From Thermodesulforhabdus norvegica (GTDB taxonomy: Bacteria; Desulfobacterota; Syntrophobacteria; Syntrophobacterales; Thermodesulforhabdaceae): a stretch of 64,000 bases of DNA. The DNA lies in the NCBI RefSeq assembly GCF_900114975.1, contig NZ_FOUU01000006.1:1-64000 (forward strand), given 5' to 3'. A program made the position numbers and the translations under genes. Shown here one piece after another: positions 15,214-24,594 of the stretch. Below the pieces are notes generated by a model. The model was not told where the DNA came from, made no database searches, and saw only the letters and a list, made by a program, of their open reading frames with translations. Within the stretch, counting starts at the first letter, position 1, and every line of letters starts with the position of its first letter.

Positions 15214-17192
15214 TACCCCTCCCGCTCCAGAACCAGGTTTCTGTACCGATCAACCCGAAGCTTCCATCCCGGCGGAACCACCGTAGTTCCGGAATATTCC
15301 ACAATAATTGCGGGCCCAAAAATGGAATTACCAAAGGCCAGCAGATCCCTCCTGAATACAGGAGTGGTCACAGCCTTCCCACCGAAAATCACCTTTCTTC
15401 TTCCTGCCAGAGCCTTTTCATTTAATTCGCTTTTCGGTTTCTCATCGGGTTCTGGAAAGGGTTTTACGAGAGAACCTACTGCCCTCACCCTGACGTTTAC
15501 CACTTCAACGGGTTTTTCCGAACGAGCATATCCGTAGGTTTTTCGATGTTCCTCGTGAAATTTAGCAACCGCACCGGAATCCCAGGGAATTATGAGCTCA
15601 TACGACTGACCAACATACCTCATATCGAGATACTTTTCCATAGTTATCTGATCTTCTGAAAAACCCTCCTGCATAAGGTCGCTCTTTGCCTGGCTCAGAA
15701 GTTGCGAAAAGTGGGTTCCAAGAACTTGCTCCATCTCTGCGGATACAGGAATCATAACGGTCCGGGAGTAGTCCTTGACCACATCGGCGAGCAACATTCC
15801 TACTGCCGACATAATTCCGGGATCTTTAGGAATGAGCACCCTGGGAATGTTCAGGAGCTCTGCAAGAAAGGCGGCATGCAGGCCTCCCGCGCCCCCAAAA
15901 GAAAAAAGAGTGAACTCCCTGGGGTCGTAGCCTCTCTCAACGGAAATTACCCTTATGGCCCGTTCCATCGTTGTGTTCGCCACATTGAGAATGCCCTCGG
16001 CCAGTTCAAGGGGGGTCAACCCCAATTGACGGGACATCTTTTCAAAATAGGTTTGAAGCCGCTCCTCATGCAGGCGCATTGCTCCTCCCAGGAAGAATTC
16101 GGGAACAAGACGGCCCAGATACAGATTTGCATCGGTCACGGTGATTTCTTCGCCTTTCCCGTAGCATATGGGCCCGGGATCGGCCCCGGCGCTAATCGGC
16201 CCCACCCTCAAGGCACCTCCAGAATCTCTATAGGCAATCGATCCTCCGCCGGCTCCGACGGTGTGAATATCTATCATGGGAACCTTGACGGGAAATCCAT
16301 CTATCGCGGATTCAACGGTCAGCGGTAACTTGCCGTCAACAAGGGCAACGTCGGTGCTGGTTCCCCCCATGTCGAAGGTTATCAAGCGGTCAAACCCGGC
16401 AAGCCTCCCGATTTCAAGGGCTCCCACAACACCCCCGGCAGGACCCGAAAGGATGGTTCTTACCGATTCCCGCATGGCCGTTTCTGCGGAAATGCTTCCT
16501 CCGTTGGACTGCATTATCCTGAGAATACTCTTCTCCGGCATGTTGGCCTTAATATACTGAAGATAGCGTGTCATTTTCGGAGAAACATAGGCATTGATAA
16601 CAGTCGTGGACATTCGCTCGTATTCCCGAAATTCCGGAAGCACTTCCGAAGACAGGGAATAGAAAATATTCCTCTTTTCCAGTATGCGGCCGACGGACTT
16701 CTCATGCCCGGGATACAAAAAGGAGAAAAGCAAACAGACGGCTACCGATTCAACGCCTTTTCTGACGAGTTCGTCGGCCAGAGCCTCGAGTTCCCTGAAA
16801 TTTAACTCTTCCAGAACATGGCCCCTGGCATCGACGCGACCGGAGATGCCAAACCTCAGGTCTCCCGGGACGAGGGACGGCCTCTTGCGATATTTGAGAT
16901 CGTAAAGAGCGTGACGGTTCTGCCGTCCTATCTCCATCAGGTCTTCGAAGTTTCTGTTGGTTATAAGGGCCGTGCGGGCACCCTTCCGCTCGAGTATGGC
17001 ATTTGTGGCAACGGTGGAGCCGTGCACAACATGAGCAGGATTTCCGCCGGTGATGCGATTTAGACCTTCCAGAACTGCTTCTGCAGGATTATGCGGAGTC
17101 GAAAGGAGCTTATATACCCCCCATGTTCCATCTTCACGGCGAAATATGAAATCCGTAAAGGTTCCTCCCGTATCAACCCCGATAATCGTCAT
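15213..17192 (-). CDS. hyuA: Hydantoinase/oxoprolinase A-subunit family protein
   Basis: A 659-residue ATP-binding subunit of the actin-like fold. I start at the ATG at 17192, directly behind AACGGAGGTT. The longer in-frame start at 17240 adds a non-conserved tail. The N-terminal phosphate loop is GVDTGGTFTDFIFR, the second phosphate motif is TFDMGGTSTDVALV, and the domain end carries LFSFGGAGGLHAAFLAELL. The hyuA-hyuB translational coupling implies a complex. Family members include N-methylhydantoinase, oxoprolinase and acetophenone carboxylase, and I cannot choose between them. Confidence 0.9.
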   Translation of the reverse strand: MTIIGVDTGGTFTDFIFRREDGTWGVYKLLSTPHNPAEAVLEGLNRITGGNPAHVVHGSTVATNAILERKGARTALITNRNFEDLMEIGRQNRHALYDLKYRKRPSLVPGDLRFGISGRVDARGHVLEELNFRELEALADELVRKGVESVAVCLLFSFLYPGHEKSVGRILEKRNIFYSLSSEVLPEFREYERMSTTVINAYVSPKMTRYLQYIKANMPEKSILRIMQSNGGSISAETAMRESVRTILSGPAGGVVGALEIGRLAGFDRLITFDMGGTSTDVALVDGKLPLTVESAIDGFPVKVPMIDIHTVGAGGGSIAYRDSGGALRVGPISAGADPGPICYGKGEEITVTDANLYLGRLVPEFFLGGAMRLHEERLQTYFEKMSRQLGLTPLELAEGILNVANTTMERAIRVISVERGYDPREFTLFSFGGAGGLHAAFLAELLNIPRVLIPKDPGIMSAVGMLLADVVKDYSRTVMIPVSAEMEQVLGTHFSQLLSQAKSDLMQEGFSEDQITMEKYLDMRYVGQSYELIIPWDSGAVAKFHEEHRKTYGYARSEKPVEVVNVRVRAVGSLVKPFPEPDEKPKSELNEKALAGRRKVIFGGKAVTTPVFRRDLLAFGNSIFGPAIIVEYSGTTVVPPGWKLRVDRYRNLVLEREG

Positions 17193-17250
17193 TGCGCAAC
17201 AACCTCCGTTATAGTTTTTCGGGATACCCGCACGTGGCAAAGGGGAACTC

Positions 17251-17589
17251 TTAAAGAGCTTTTTCTCCCCTCTCGCCCGACCGAATCCTCATAACGTCCA
17301 GTAACTCATACACGAAAATCTTTCCATCGCCAATCTCTCCCGTCCGTGCCGTCGAAGCTATTGCCTGTAAAATGCTTTCCAGTTCCTCGTCTCTGCAGGC
17401 AACCCTGATTTCGCACTTCGGCAACAACTCCACCCTGAACTCCCTTCCGCGAAACTGCTCCACAAGCCCGGCCTGACGGCCGTGACCTTCAACCTGATAA
17501 ACGGTCACGCCCGGGTGTCCTACCTTTTCCAGCATCTCCATGACCTCGTTTAATTTCTCCGGTCTTATCACCGCCCTGATCTCTTTCAT
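17251..17589 (-). CDS. glnB: PII signal-transduction protein (GlnB/GlnK) lacking the uridylylation tyrosine
   Basis: A 112-residue trimeric nitrogen sensor, encoded 4 bp after the ammonium channel gene. That context is typical of GlnK, which blocks the channel when ammonium is high. PII features are MKEIRAVIRPEKLNEV, the B-loop TGEIGDGKIFV and C-terminal RSGERG. The T-loop reads FRGREFRVELLPK, where the canonical protein has GAEYMVDFLPK, so the modified Tyr51 is Phe. Uridylylation at that site would be impossible, although ATP, ADP and 2-oxoglutarate binding residues appear kept. Confidence 0.92.
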   Translation of the reverse strand: MKEIRAVIRPEKLNEVMEMLEKVGHPGVTVYQVEGHGRQAGLVEQFRGREFRVELLPKCEIRVACRDEELESILQAIASTARTGEIGDGKIFVYELLDVMRIRSGERGEKAL

Positions 17590-17593
17590 GGCC

Positions 17594-18976
17594 TTATCTC
17601 CTCAAGGTATAGAATTCAGGATAAGCTGGTGTTCCGTGTTCAAACAGATCGAGTCCGTGAATCTCTTCTTCGGGAGCAACCCGAATGCCCAGCAGGACAT
17701 CCAATGCCTTGAAAAGCACCAATCCCGTCACAAAAGCCCACGCAAAGAGAACCACGGCCCCCACAACCTGGGACACCAGCTGCCCTATTCCTCCTCCGTA
17801 GAGCAAACCGGTAACAAAGGGTGGCTCAACCGAATAGTTTCCGTAGGTACCGTCTGCAAAGATCCCAACGGATATAAGTCCCCACAGACCGTTAAAGCCG
17901 TGAACCGGAACAGCTCCTACCGGATCGTCTATCTTCAGGCCTTCCAGGAAATAGACCCCCGCAACAAGAATGATCCCCGCAACAATGCCTATGACCACCG
18001 CAGCCCATGCTTCAACCCAGGCACAGGGCGCCGTTATAGCCACAAGCCCGGCGAGAACACCGTTAAGAGCCATACCCAGATCGAATTTGCCCGTTTTCGC
18101 AAGGATGATCAGAAGCGCCGTAACCGATGCGGCAGAGGCCGCCAGAGTGGTGTTTACGGCAATAACCGAGATCCGGAGGTGATGGGCAGAAAATGTAGAG
18201 CCCGGGTTGAAACCAAACCATCCGAACCAGAGGATAAAGACCCCAAGAGCCGCCAGAGGAATGTTATGACCGGGAATTGCCCTGGGTTTTCCTGATCTGT
18301 CGAACTTCCCGTATCGGGGCCCCAGAACTATAGATCCCGCAAGTCCCACTATACCCCCTATGGCGTGGACCACTCCGGAACCTGCGAAGTCAACGTGACC
18401 CACGCCAAAGGGGAGCTCAGACAACCAACCTCCACCCCATACCCAGTGAGCATAAACAGGGTAGATGAACCCCGTGATAACGATTGAATAGAGAAGATAA
18501 GCTTTGAACTTAATCCGCTCAGCCACGGCACCGGAAACGATGGTGGCCGCCGTTGCCGCAAAGACCATCTGCCAGAAAAAGGAAAGATAGGTTCCCACAT
18601 CGTAGCCATCACCTGCCAGGAAGAAGCCCGAGGTACCGATAAGGCCGTGCCAGTCTTCTCCGGTTATAAGTGCGTAACCCACAATCCAGAAAGCCAGAGA
18701 ACCTGCGGCGAAGTCCATGAGATTTTTGGTCAGTAGATTGGTGGCATTTTTAGCCCTGCAGAATCCCGCTTCGACGCAGGCAAAGCCAGGCTGCATGAAC
18801 ATTACCAGAAAGCCGCAGATAAGAACCCAGACGTAATCCACGGCAAGCCCGGGATCACCTTTAAGCGTCTCCGCTCCCGCAGGATCCCCGGCAATTGCTA
18901 CCGCAGGTCCCGTCACAATAGCGTACAAAAAAGGAACACACATCATCCGTCGCAGTTTTGAACATAACCCTCCCAT
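17594..18976 (-). CDS. amt: Ammonium transporter Amt
   Basis: A 460-residue membrane channel for ammonium with a cleavable N-terminal signal and about eleven helices. The pore histidines are in SGVVHAIGGIVGLAGS and VPVHGFNGLWGLIS. The signature FGWFGFNPGST and MQPGFACVEAGFCRAKNATN are typical of Amt. It is followed closely by a PII gene and preceded by a sigma-54 promoter (19028-19043), so it should be induced under nitrogen limitation. It lies directly downstream of nifE but has its own promoter. Confidence 0.96.
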   Translation of the reverse strand: MGGLCSKLRRMMCVPFLYAIVTGPAVAIAGDPAGAETLKGDPGLAVDYVWVLICGFLVMFMQPGFACVEAGFCRAKNATNLLTKNLMDFAAGSLAFWIVGYALITGEDWHGLIGTSGFFLAGDGYDVGTYLSFFWQMVFAATAATIVSGAVAERIKFKAYLLYSIVITGFIYPVYAHWVWGGGWLSELPFGVGHVDFAGSGVVHAIGGIVGLAGSIVLGPRYGKFDRSGKPRAIPGHNIPLAALGVFILWFGWFGFNPGSTFSAHHLRISVIAVNTTLAASAASVTALLIILAKTGKFDLGMALNGVLAGLVAITAPCAWVEAWAAVVIGIVAGIILVAGVYFLEGLKIDDPVGAVPVHGFNGLWGLISVGIFADGTYGNYSVEPPFVTGLLYGGGIGQLVSQVVGAVVLFAWAFVTGLVLFKALDVLLGIRVAPEEEIHGLDLFEHGTPAYPEFYTLRR

Positions 18977-19027
18977 AGCCGAACCTCCTTATCCATGGAT
19001 TCGTTTAACACCCCACTTCTGATGCAT

Positions 19028-19043
19028 AACAAGAGTCGTGCCA
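19028..19043 (-). promoter_or_regulatory. Sigma-54 promoter of amt-glnB
   Basis: On the minus strand the sequence is TGGCACGACTCTTGTT, with -24 GG and -12 region TTGT at the right spacing (consensus TGGCACG-N4-TTGCW). It is about 50 bp before the amt start, consistent with nitrogen control through RpoN. Confidence 0.8.
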
Positions 19044-19150
19044 GCAATCGCTCCGGCTGAAAGCCTGTAAGATCGGCTTGCCGCGAAAACGTTAGTGTAC
19101 GAATTTGTACATAAGATGATCTCTTTTACTTATTGGTCCATCCGCAAAGG

Positions 19151-20410
19151 TTACCCATGGACAAAGCGCCAGACCGGCGCGGTCAAAACACGCTGTACAT
19201 CTTTGGCAAAGTTGATGAACCCCTCATATCCGGCAAAAGACCCCCGGAATTCTTCCTGTGGCAGGGCAAGAGTGGGAAATCCAAGCTTGACGGACCGCCA
19301 CTGTTCTCGGGAATTGGTAACAACGAGATCCGGAGTGAACGCCCTCAGTAGCTTTTCGAATTCGTCATCTCCTGGATCGTCCATGGTAAGAGGAGGATTA
19401 AAACAGATCCCCCTGTAGTCCTCGTTAGATGCGAATATGGAAGCAATGCCGATGATCTCGAAGCCCAGTTCCCTGAGCAGTGCCCCTATGCTTTTAATTC
19501 TGGCAGCGCCCAGAACCACCAGGGCCTTCTTGCCCTCACAGGCCTTTCGTATCGCTTCGGTTTCATCAAGTGCTCTGAACTTCTGCTCCATAACTCCCAA
19601 CAGCATGTTTCTGTCCATAAGGTCAAAGAAGTCGGCTATCTTCCTCACAGCTCTGCTCGTTGCAGTCGTTCCGTAAAACGACGCCTCCACATGGGGTATG
19701 CCGAATTTTTCCCGCATCAATCTCGCAAACTTCCTTCCTGTGGACCCGCATATCAAAATGTTAAGGTGAGCGGACGAAGAGGTTGAAATATCTTCAAGTT
19801 TCGCATCACCGGTGAAAACCGTATTAACTCGAAGGCCGAGACCGGACAGAAGGGCCCTGATTGATTTCGTCTCACCTGCGACATTATACTCGCCGATGAT
19901 GTTTACCGTGGGCTCCTGAGCCTTTTTTACGGGTTTTATAAGTCGAAAAAGGGCGTCATAGGCCAGTGAATGTCCTCCGGACTGATGGATTTTTGAAAAA
20001 CCCGGGCAATGAATAACCACGACCTTCTTACGGGTTTCCTTTTCTACCTGAGCGGCAACGCCTTCCACGTCGTCTCCCGTTATTCCCGGGCCACAGGTCA
20101 TGTAGACGAAAGCTCCGGATTTTTCAGGCCACATCCTGAAGGCTTCGATCAGAGCATCCTTCAGCCGGCTTAACCCCCCCATAACGATCTCCCCGACCCC
20201 CAGGTCGGTTCCAACAACCTTCTGGAGGCGGCCTCTTACCATGGAACCATAGTAAAGGCATCCTGCGGGACCGTGAACAACGTGCAGAACGTCTTTTATC
20301 GGTCCCAGCACGTATCGGGCGCCGAAGTAGGCACAACTCCTCTGGGTCATGTGACCCGGCTCGCTTGCCATCCCACAGGCCCTCATCGGTACAGAACCAC
20401 AGAGCCCCAT
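19151..20410 (-). CDS. nifE: Nitrogenase cofactor scaffold protein NifE
   Basis: A 419-residue homologue of NifE, which together with NifN matures the iron-molybdenum cofactor. Cluster cysteines are visible in TQRSCAYFGARYVLGPIKD, HGPAGCLYYGS and TCGPGITGDDV, with a further one in LNILICGSTGRKFA. It ends with VWRFVHG, parallel to the nitrogenase subunits. It is shorter than most NifE (about 450-490). It follows nifK by 12 bp. No nifN lies next to it, so either the partner is elsewhere or this protein works as a homomer, which I cannot decide. Confidence 0.88.
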   Translation of the reverse strand: MGLCGSVPMRACGMASEPGHMTQRSCAYFGARYVLGPIKDVLHVVHGPAGCLYYGSMVRGRLQKVVGTDLGVGEIVMGGLSRLKDALIEAFRMWPEKSGAFVYMTCGPGITGDDVEGVAAQVEKETRKKVVVIHCPGFSKIHQSGGHSLAYDALFRLIKPVKKAQEPTVNIIGEYNVAGETKSIRALLSGLGLRVNTVFTGDAKLEDISTSSSAHLNILICGSTGRKFARLMREKFGIPHVEASFYGTTATSRAVRKIADFFDLMDRNMLLGVMEQKFRALDETEAIRKACEGKKALVVLGAARIKSIGALLRELGFEIIGIASIFASNEDYRGICFNPPLTMDDPGDDEFEKLLRAFTPDLVVTNSREQWRSVKLGFPTLALPQEEFRGSFAGYEGFINFAKDVQRVLTAPVWRFVHG

Positions 20411-20422
20411 ATTGTCTCCTTC

Positions 20423-21895
20423 TTACTGATGCGTTCTGTCGTCCGGATAGTGGTGATCCAGAAGGGTGTTTACGATCAGGGCCAAAAATCTTTCGCCGCC
20501 CCGATAGCCTATGAAAGGCTGTCTCTGGTATCCTACTCGATCGTAAACGGGAAAGCCGAAACGCACCAGAGGCACACCTATCTCTCTGGAAATGTTCACA
20601 CATCGGGAATGACCCAGTATCAAATCGGGAGGGTCGTTCTTGAGGGCATATTCCCATTCAAACTGATCCCCTCCGTTGAACACGACGGGTTTTACGTTGT
20701 ATTCTTCTGCTGCCTTCCAGACTGTCTCAGGAGCCGTTGAGCTTCTGGTTCCTATGAGGATGTAAGTTGGAATCATCCCGAGTTCGCAGACGAATCTGGT
20801 TGCAGAAGCCACAAAATCCGGGTCACCACAGAGAGCCACTCTCTTCATCATTGTGTAATGAAGCGTGTCTGCCATAGCGTCCAGCAGGATACCCCGTTCC
20901 CACTTGATTGAATCGGGAATGGGAACCTCGGCAATCTCACTCAAGGATTTTATGAACTCATCGGTACAGCCAATGCCCATGGGAATCGGCATAATCCTTG
21001 CCGCAACCCGATGGACCTTTTCCAGCCAGAGTGCACCTGCTCTTCCGGCATCGGGGGACAGGGCAAAGATCGCGCTACCGTCTCCGGCTCTAACGAAGTC
21101 TTCCACCCTTGTTCCTCCGGGGGGATAGTAGGGAATCCTTTCGGGCATTCCCACAAGTGGGCAATCAAGGGTATCACTTATGTCGAAGAGTATGCGGAAA
21201 GAGACATCCATCATTTCCAGTATCCGCTTGAGTTCTCGAATATCGCCGGGCGACATGAATCCGGGTATAAAGTAGAGCGTCCTGGATTTCTGACCGGTCG
21301 ATTTTGCCAGAGCCCGTAAAAATTCCCTGGATGCCCTGTTGTAACCTTCCACGTGAGAGCCCGCAAAACTGGGAGTGTTCACGATTACGAACCTGGTGAC
21401 GTCCAGAACTTCCCGGCCGAACTCTTCCTCCAGCAGGTCCATCGCCTCGGATAAAAAACTGTGTATGTCGTCGCCTATGACCTCGCTGGAACAGGTTGTA
21501 ACGATGGATATCAGCTCTGGCCTGTAGCGACACACGAGATTTCGGATGCCCCTTATGAGATTCTGTCTTCCGCCGAAAACGGCCGCATCCTCATGAAAGG
21601 ATGCGCTTGCAATTGATGCGGGCTCCCGGAATATTCTGGCAAAAGTGTACCTCACGTAGGTCGTGCACCCCTGTGCTCCCTGAACAAAAGGAATGGCCCT
21701 GTGAACGCCCAGTGTTGCCCACATAGCGCCCAGGGGCATGCAGGTTCTGCTCGGGTCTATGCAGACGGCTCTTTTACTTGAAGGTACAAGCTCGAGAGGC
21801 GGGGGTACGTAGTCCTGCGTAATGGGTTTTTTTTCTATTTTAAGATTTTTGTAAGTGATTCCCTCAATGGGAATTTCCGAAAGGCTATTTATCAT
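20423..21895 (-). CDS. nifK: Nitrogenase molybdenum-iron protein beta subunit NifK
   Basis: A 490-residue subunit of dinitrogenase. P-cluster cysteines are in SRTCMPLGAMWATLGV, FVQGAQGCTTYVRYTF and SIVTTCSSEVIGDDI. The sequence ASFHEDAAVFGGRQNL is the conserved serine/GG region. The N-terminal tail is short (about 40 residues before the first cysteine), as in anaerobe-type NifK. The C-terminus contains LGHSRCVNISREIGVPLVRF and DRVGYQRQPFIGYRG. It lies between nifD and nifE with 12-bp gaps. No anfG or vnfG gene is present, so this is the molybdenum-type pair. Confidence 0.95.
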   Translation of the reverse strand: MINSLSEIPIEGITYKNLKIEKKPITQDYVPPPLELVPSSKRAVCIDPSRTCMPLGAMWATLGVHRAIPFVQGAQGCTTYVRYTFARIFREPASIASASFHEDAAVFGGRQNLIRGIRNLVCRYRPELISIVTTCSSEVIGDDIHSFLSEAMDLLEEEFGREVLDVTRFVIVNTPSFAGSHVEGYNRASREFLRALAKSTGQKSRTLYFIPGFMSPGDIRELKRILEMMDVSFRILFDISDTLDCPLVGMPERIPYYPPGGTRVEDFVRAGDGSAIFALSPDAGRAGALWLEKVHRVAARIMPIPMGIGCTDEFIKSLSEIAEVPIPDSIKWERGILLDAMADTLHYTMMKRVALCGDPDFVASATRFVCELGMIPTYILIGTRSSTAPETVWKAAEEYNVKPVVFNGGDQFEWEYALKNDPPDLILGHSRCVNISREIGVPLVRFGFPVYDRVGYQRQPFIGYRGGERFLALIVNTLLDHHYPDDRTHQ

Positions 21896-21907
21896 GATCG
21901 ATACCTC

Positions 21908-23338
21908 CTAGAGTTCTGTGGTTGCGAGTCTCCAGACAGGGGCAGAGATTGCCTGATAGATATCCCTGGCAAAATTTACGAACCCTCTAAATCCGGCATA
22001 GGGTCCCTTTTCGTAAGAATGAGAGTTAAGGGTTGGTACTCCAAATTTTCTGACCAGATACTTTTCTTTCAAACCCGTCAGAAACAGATCGGGCTTACAG
22101 GTTTCTATCATCTCTTCGATTTCGAATTCGTTCGGGTTGTCTATTACCAGCGTGCCCGGTTTAGCCCTTTCGTTAATCTTCGCGTAGTCGTCGCTGTGGC
22201 CGAAGGTTGTCATTACCGCAACGACTTCCATTCCCAACTCCTCCATAGCCCTGATCCAGTGCCATACTCTTGGCGCACCCACGTAAATGGCAACACGTCT
22301 TCCCGACAGGCGCTCTATATACCAGGACAAAGCCTTCCTGACGGCAGCCCTTTCCTCTTCGATAATGGCCTCGGCCTTATCCATTAACTCCTTCTCTCCG
22401 TAGAATGCGGCTACGTCTCTCAGGGCCTTTGCGGTCTGACCGATGCCGAAAAGGCTTACCCTTACGTAAGGAACCTTGAAGCCCTGCCGTATTAGCTCGG
22501 CAATGTAGGTCGCCGATCTCTGACAATGGACGATATTGAGCTTTGCATCGGGAAGCCTGAAAAGGTTGTTAAACCTCGCATTCCCGGTGAATACGTTAAT
22601 AACCTTCAGACCCATCTTTTCAAAAAGCGGGAGAATTACCATTTCGTCCCAGTCAATGTTGTACTCCCCTATAAGATTTACATCGTAGGGGGTTCTTTCA
22701 TCTTCAGGGATTACCACCTCAGGATGTTTTTCCCTGTACTCAATGATCCAGGAGTAAAACTGAAAGTTGAACTCATGATGGCCTTTGGACTGCGAAACTC
22801 CGCAGAAACCCGGAGAAGCACAGGCAAACACGGGTTTGCCCGTGATTTCGCTAACTTCTCGGGCCACCTGCTCAATGTCGTCCCCGATTAGTGCCGTCGA
22901 GCAGGTATTGTAGATGATTGCTCCGGCAGCTCCCGGGTTCAGCCTGAAAGATTCCAGCAAAGCTTGTTTGAGCTTTTCCATTCCCCCGAATATTATGTCT
23001 TCTTCCGTCATTGCGGTGGTGTAGCAATGTCTTCTGTGATTTGCTTCGTTTTCCAGAACCCCGGGTTTTGCCCAGGCATAAAGGTCTCCCAGATGCCGCC
23101 TCGTACCCCAGGTGTAGTAACCACAGCCTACAGGTGCATGAATCATCTGGATAACGTCCGTTATGGGTCCTCCTACAACACCCCGGGCTCCGGCAAAGGA
23201 GCACCCCCTTTCCGTAAGATCTCCGGGCACGGTGGGTGCGTTACATCTGGGGAGAGTCCGCCGGTCTTCGTCCACGGTATAAATATGTTCTGTTCGCTCC
23301 GGAATGCAGGTATTACACTTCATCCTGTAGAAACCCAT
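21908..23338 (-). CDS. nifD: Nitrogenase molybdenum-iron protein alpha subunit NifD
   Basis: A 476-residue subunit holding the active-site cofactor. The start at 23338 follows AGGAGGGAAC and overlaps the end of nifB by 19 bp. The longer frame to 23422 has no ribosome site. All key residues are present: P-cluster cysteines in RGCSFAGARGVVGG, HAPVGCGYYTWG and YNTCSTALIGDDI, the cofactor cysteine in LNIVHCQRSATYI, the homocitrate loop GVSQSKGHHEF, and the cofactor histidine in NSHSYEKGPYAGF. The sequence APVGCGYYTWGTRRHL resembles anaerobe and methanogen NifD more than the aerobic type. Confidence 0.95.
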   Translation of the reverse strand: MGFYRMKCNTCIPERTEHIYTVDEDRRTLPRCNAPTVPGDLTERGCSFAGARGVVGGPITDVIQMIHAPVGCGYYTWGTRRHLGDLYAWAKPGVLENEANHRRHCYTTAMTEEDIIFGGMEKLKQALLESFRLNPGAAGAIIYNTCSTALIGDDIEQVAREVSEITGKPVFACASPGFCGVSQSKGHHEFNFQFYSWIIEYREKHPEVVIPEDERTPYDVNLIGEYNIDWDEMVILPLFEKMGLKVINVFTGNARFNNLFRLPDAKLNIVHCQRSATYIAELIRQGFKVPYVRVSLFGIGQTAKALRDVAAFYGEKELMDKAEAIIEEERAAVRKALSWYIERLSGRRVAIYVGAPRVWHWIRAMEELGMEVVAVMTTFGHSDDYAKINERAKPGTLVIDNPNEFEIEEMIETCKPDLFLTGLKEKYLVRKFGVPTLNSHSYEKGPYAGFRGFVNFARDIYQAISAPVWRLATTEL

Positions 23339-24186
23339 GAGTTCCCTCCTTCTGCAGGCAAATACCTGCCCCTGTATCCCATCTCTTCCTCTGCCGGGAT
23401 ACCCCACGCATCGGCCCGACATCTGCGACAGAGGAGAAACTGGGGCATTATGGATGCCGCAGCCTTCCTGATTCTTCTCAGTTCACCCTCACCGGGAGGA
23501 CGCATTGTTTTAAAAGCTCCAAGAGGCAACATGCCGATTATATTCATAATATGTGCTCCTGCTCCCCTTACGGCTCTGGCAATTTCGGTAATTTCTCCGG
23601 CATTCAATTTCGGTATAAGCACCGTATTGACCTTAACCCTCATCCCCTTCTCGACGGCCCTCCGGATTCCCTCAATCTGCCGGGAAACAACGAACAATCC
23701 TGCCTCGACCCCCGTGAGCTTTACGTTCCCCTTGAGAGCCCAGAGATAGATTTTCGAGGCAGTCTCCGGGCTTATGGTATTTACGGTCACCGTAATGTAG
23801 TGAACCCCGAGTTCTGCGAGCAGGTCGATGCTGTTGGGTAGGAGCAGGCCGTTAGTAGCAACACATAGCTCGAGATGGGGAAAGGCTCTTCGGATCAATT
23901 CAAGGGTTGTGAAGGTCTCGTCGTTGGTCAGTGGTTCGCCCGGGCCCGCTATACCCACAACACGAATACGGGGCTCGGCTTCTATTTTCGCTGAGAGATA
24001 CTCGACGGTTTCTCCGGGTTCCAATAACTTACGGTACAGGCCGGGCCGATTTTCGTTAACGCAGGAAAAACGGCGGTCGCAATAGCCGCATAGCACATTG
24101 CACTTTGGGGCCACCGGCAGGTGAACCCTGCCAACACTTCTGTGGGCTTTTTCATCAAAACAGGGATGATTTACCGATAAGTTCAT
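23320..24186 (-). CDS. nifB: Nitrogenase cofactor radical-SAM protein NifB (no NifX domain)
   Basis: A 288-residue radical-SAM enzyme that makes the NifB-co carbide cluster. The SAM cluster motif is CNVLCGYCDRRFSC with VNENRPGL directly after, exactly NifB. VGIAGPGEPLTNDETF is the GGE-like SAM site. I start at 24186 because AAAGGAG precedes it, and the ATG at 24207 is just inside the previous gene. It ends after the LCRRCRADAWG cysteines (RFGM-like site), without the C-terminal NifX-like domain, as in short NifB of anaerobes and archaea. Its place between nifI2 and nifD is unusual. Confidence 0.93.
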   Translation of the reverse strand: MNLSVNHPCFDEKAHRSVGRVHLPVAPKCNVLCGYCDRRFSCVNENRPGLYRKLLEPGETVEYLSAKIEAEPRIRVVGIAGPGEPLTNDETFTTLELIRRAFPHLELCVATNGLLLPNSIDLLAELGVHYITVTVNTISPETASKIYLWALKGNVKLTGVEAGLFVVSRQIEGIRRAVEKGMRVKVNTVLIPKLNAGEITEIARAVRGAGAHIMNIIGMLPLGAFKTMRPPGEGELRRIRKAAASIMPQFLLCRRCRADAWGIPAEEEMGYRGRYLPAEGGNSWVSTG

Positions 24187-24203
24187 ATCCGTCACTCCTT
24201 TTC

Positions 24204-24587
24204 TCATATGAGGGCCTCCAGGCCGTGCTCGCCCGTTCTAAGTCTCAGGGCGTCGTCTACCGGAAGTACGAAGATCTTTCCGTCGCCTTGCTCTCCGGTG
24301 CGGTTAACGCGGATGATCTTTTGAACAACGAGGTCAACATCCGAGTCCTTGACAACAATCATGAGCAGTCTTTTTGGAATAAAGGACGGCGGGGCATCCT
24401 CGAGCTTTCTCTTCAGATCCTCACTCACGGGATATGCGAGCTCAGAAACCCTTCCACCCTGTTTGCCTCTGCCGAGAACCCTGTAAGCCGTAAAAGAAGT
24501 AATACCGATTTCGTCAAGAGCTTTTTTGGTGGTCAGAACCTTGTTTGGCCGGATTACGGCCATGATCTCCTTGAGTGCCATGGTCAT
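24204..24587 (-). CDS. nifI2: Nitrogenase PII-like regulator NifI2
   Basis: A 127-residue PII-family protein. NifI1 and NifI2 form a complex that binds dinitrogenase and switches it off when ammonium is present, a mechanism described in methanogens. Features: LKEIMAVIRPNKVLTTKKAL, RVLGRGKQGG, a long T-loop with PPSFIPKRLLMIVVKD, and TGEQGDGKIFVLPVDDALRLRTGE. The long T-loop marks NifI2. It lies 7 bp after nifI1 and directly before nifB. Confidence 0.94.
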   Translation of the reverse strand: MTMALKEIMAVIRPNKVLTTKKALDEIGITSFTAYRVLGRGKQGGRVSELAYPVSEDLKRKLEDAPPSFIPKRLLMIVVKDSDVDLVVQKIIRVNRTGEQGDGKIFVLPVDDALRLRTGEHGLEALI

Positions 24588-24594
24588 CTCCCTG

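Noticed and set aside
19151-23338. Alternative (vanadium or iron-only) nitrogenase
   Set aside because: No delta-subunit gene (vnfG/anfG) lies between the D and K genes, and the VSQSxGHH and P-cluster patterns fit NifDK.
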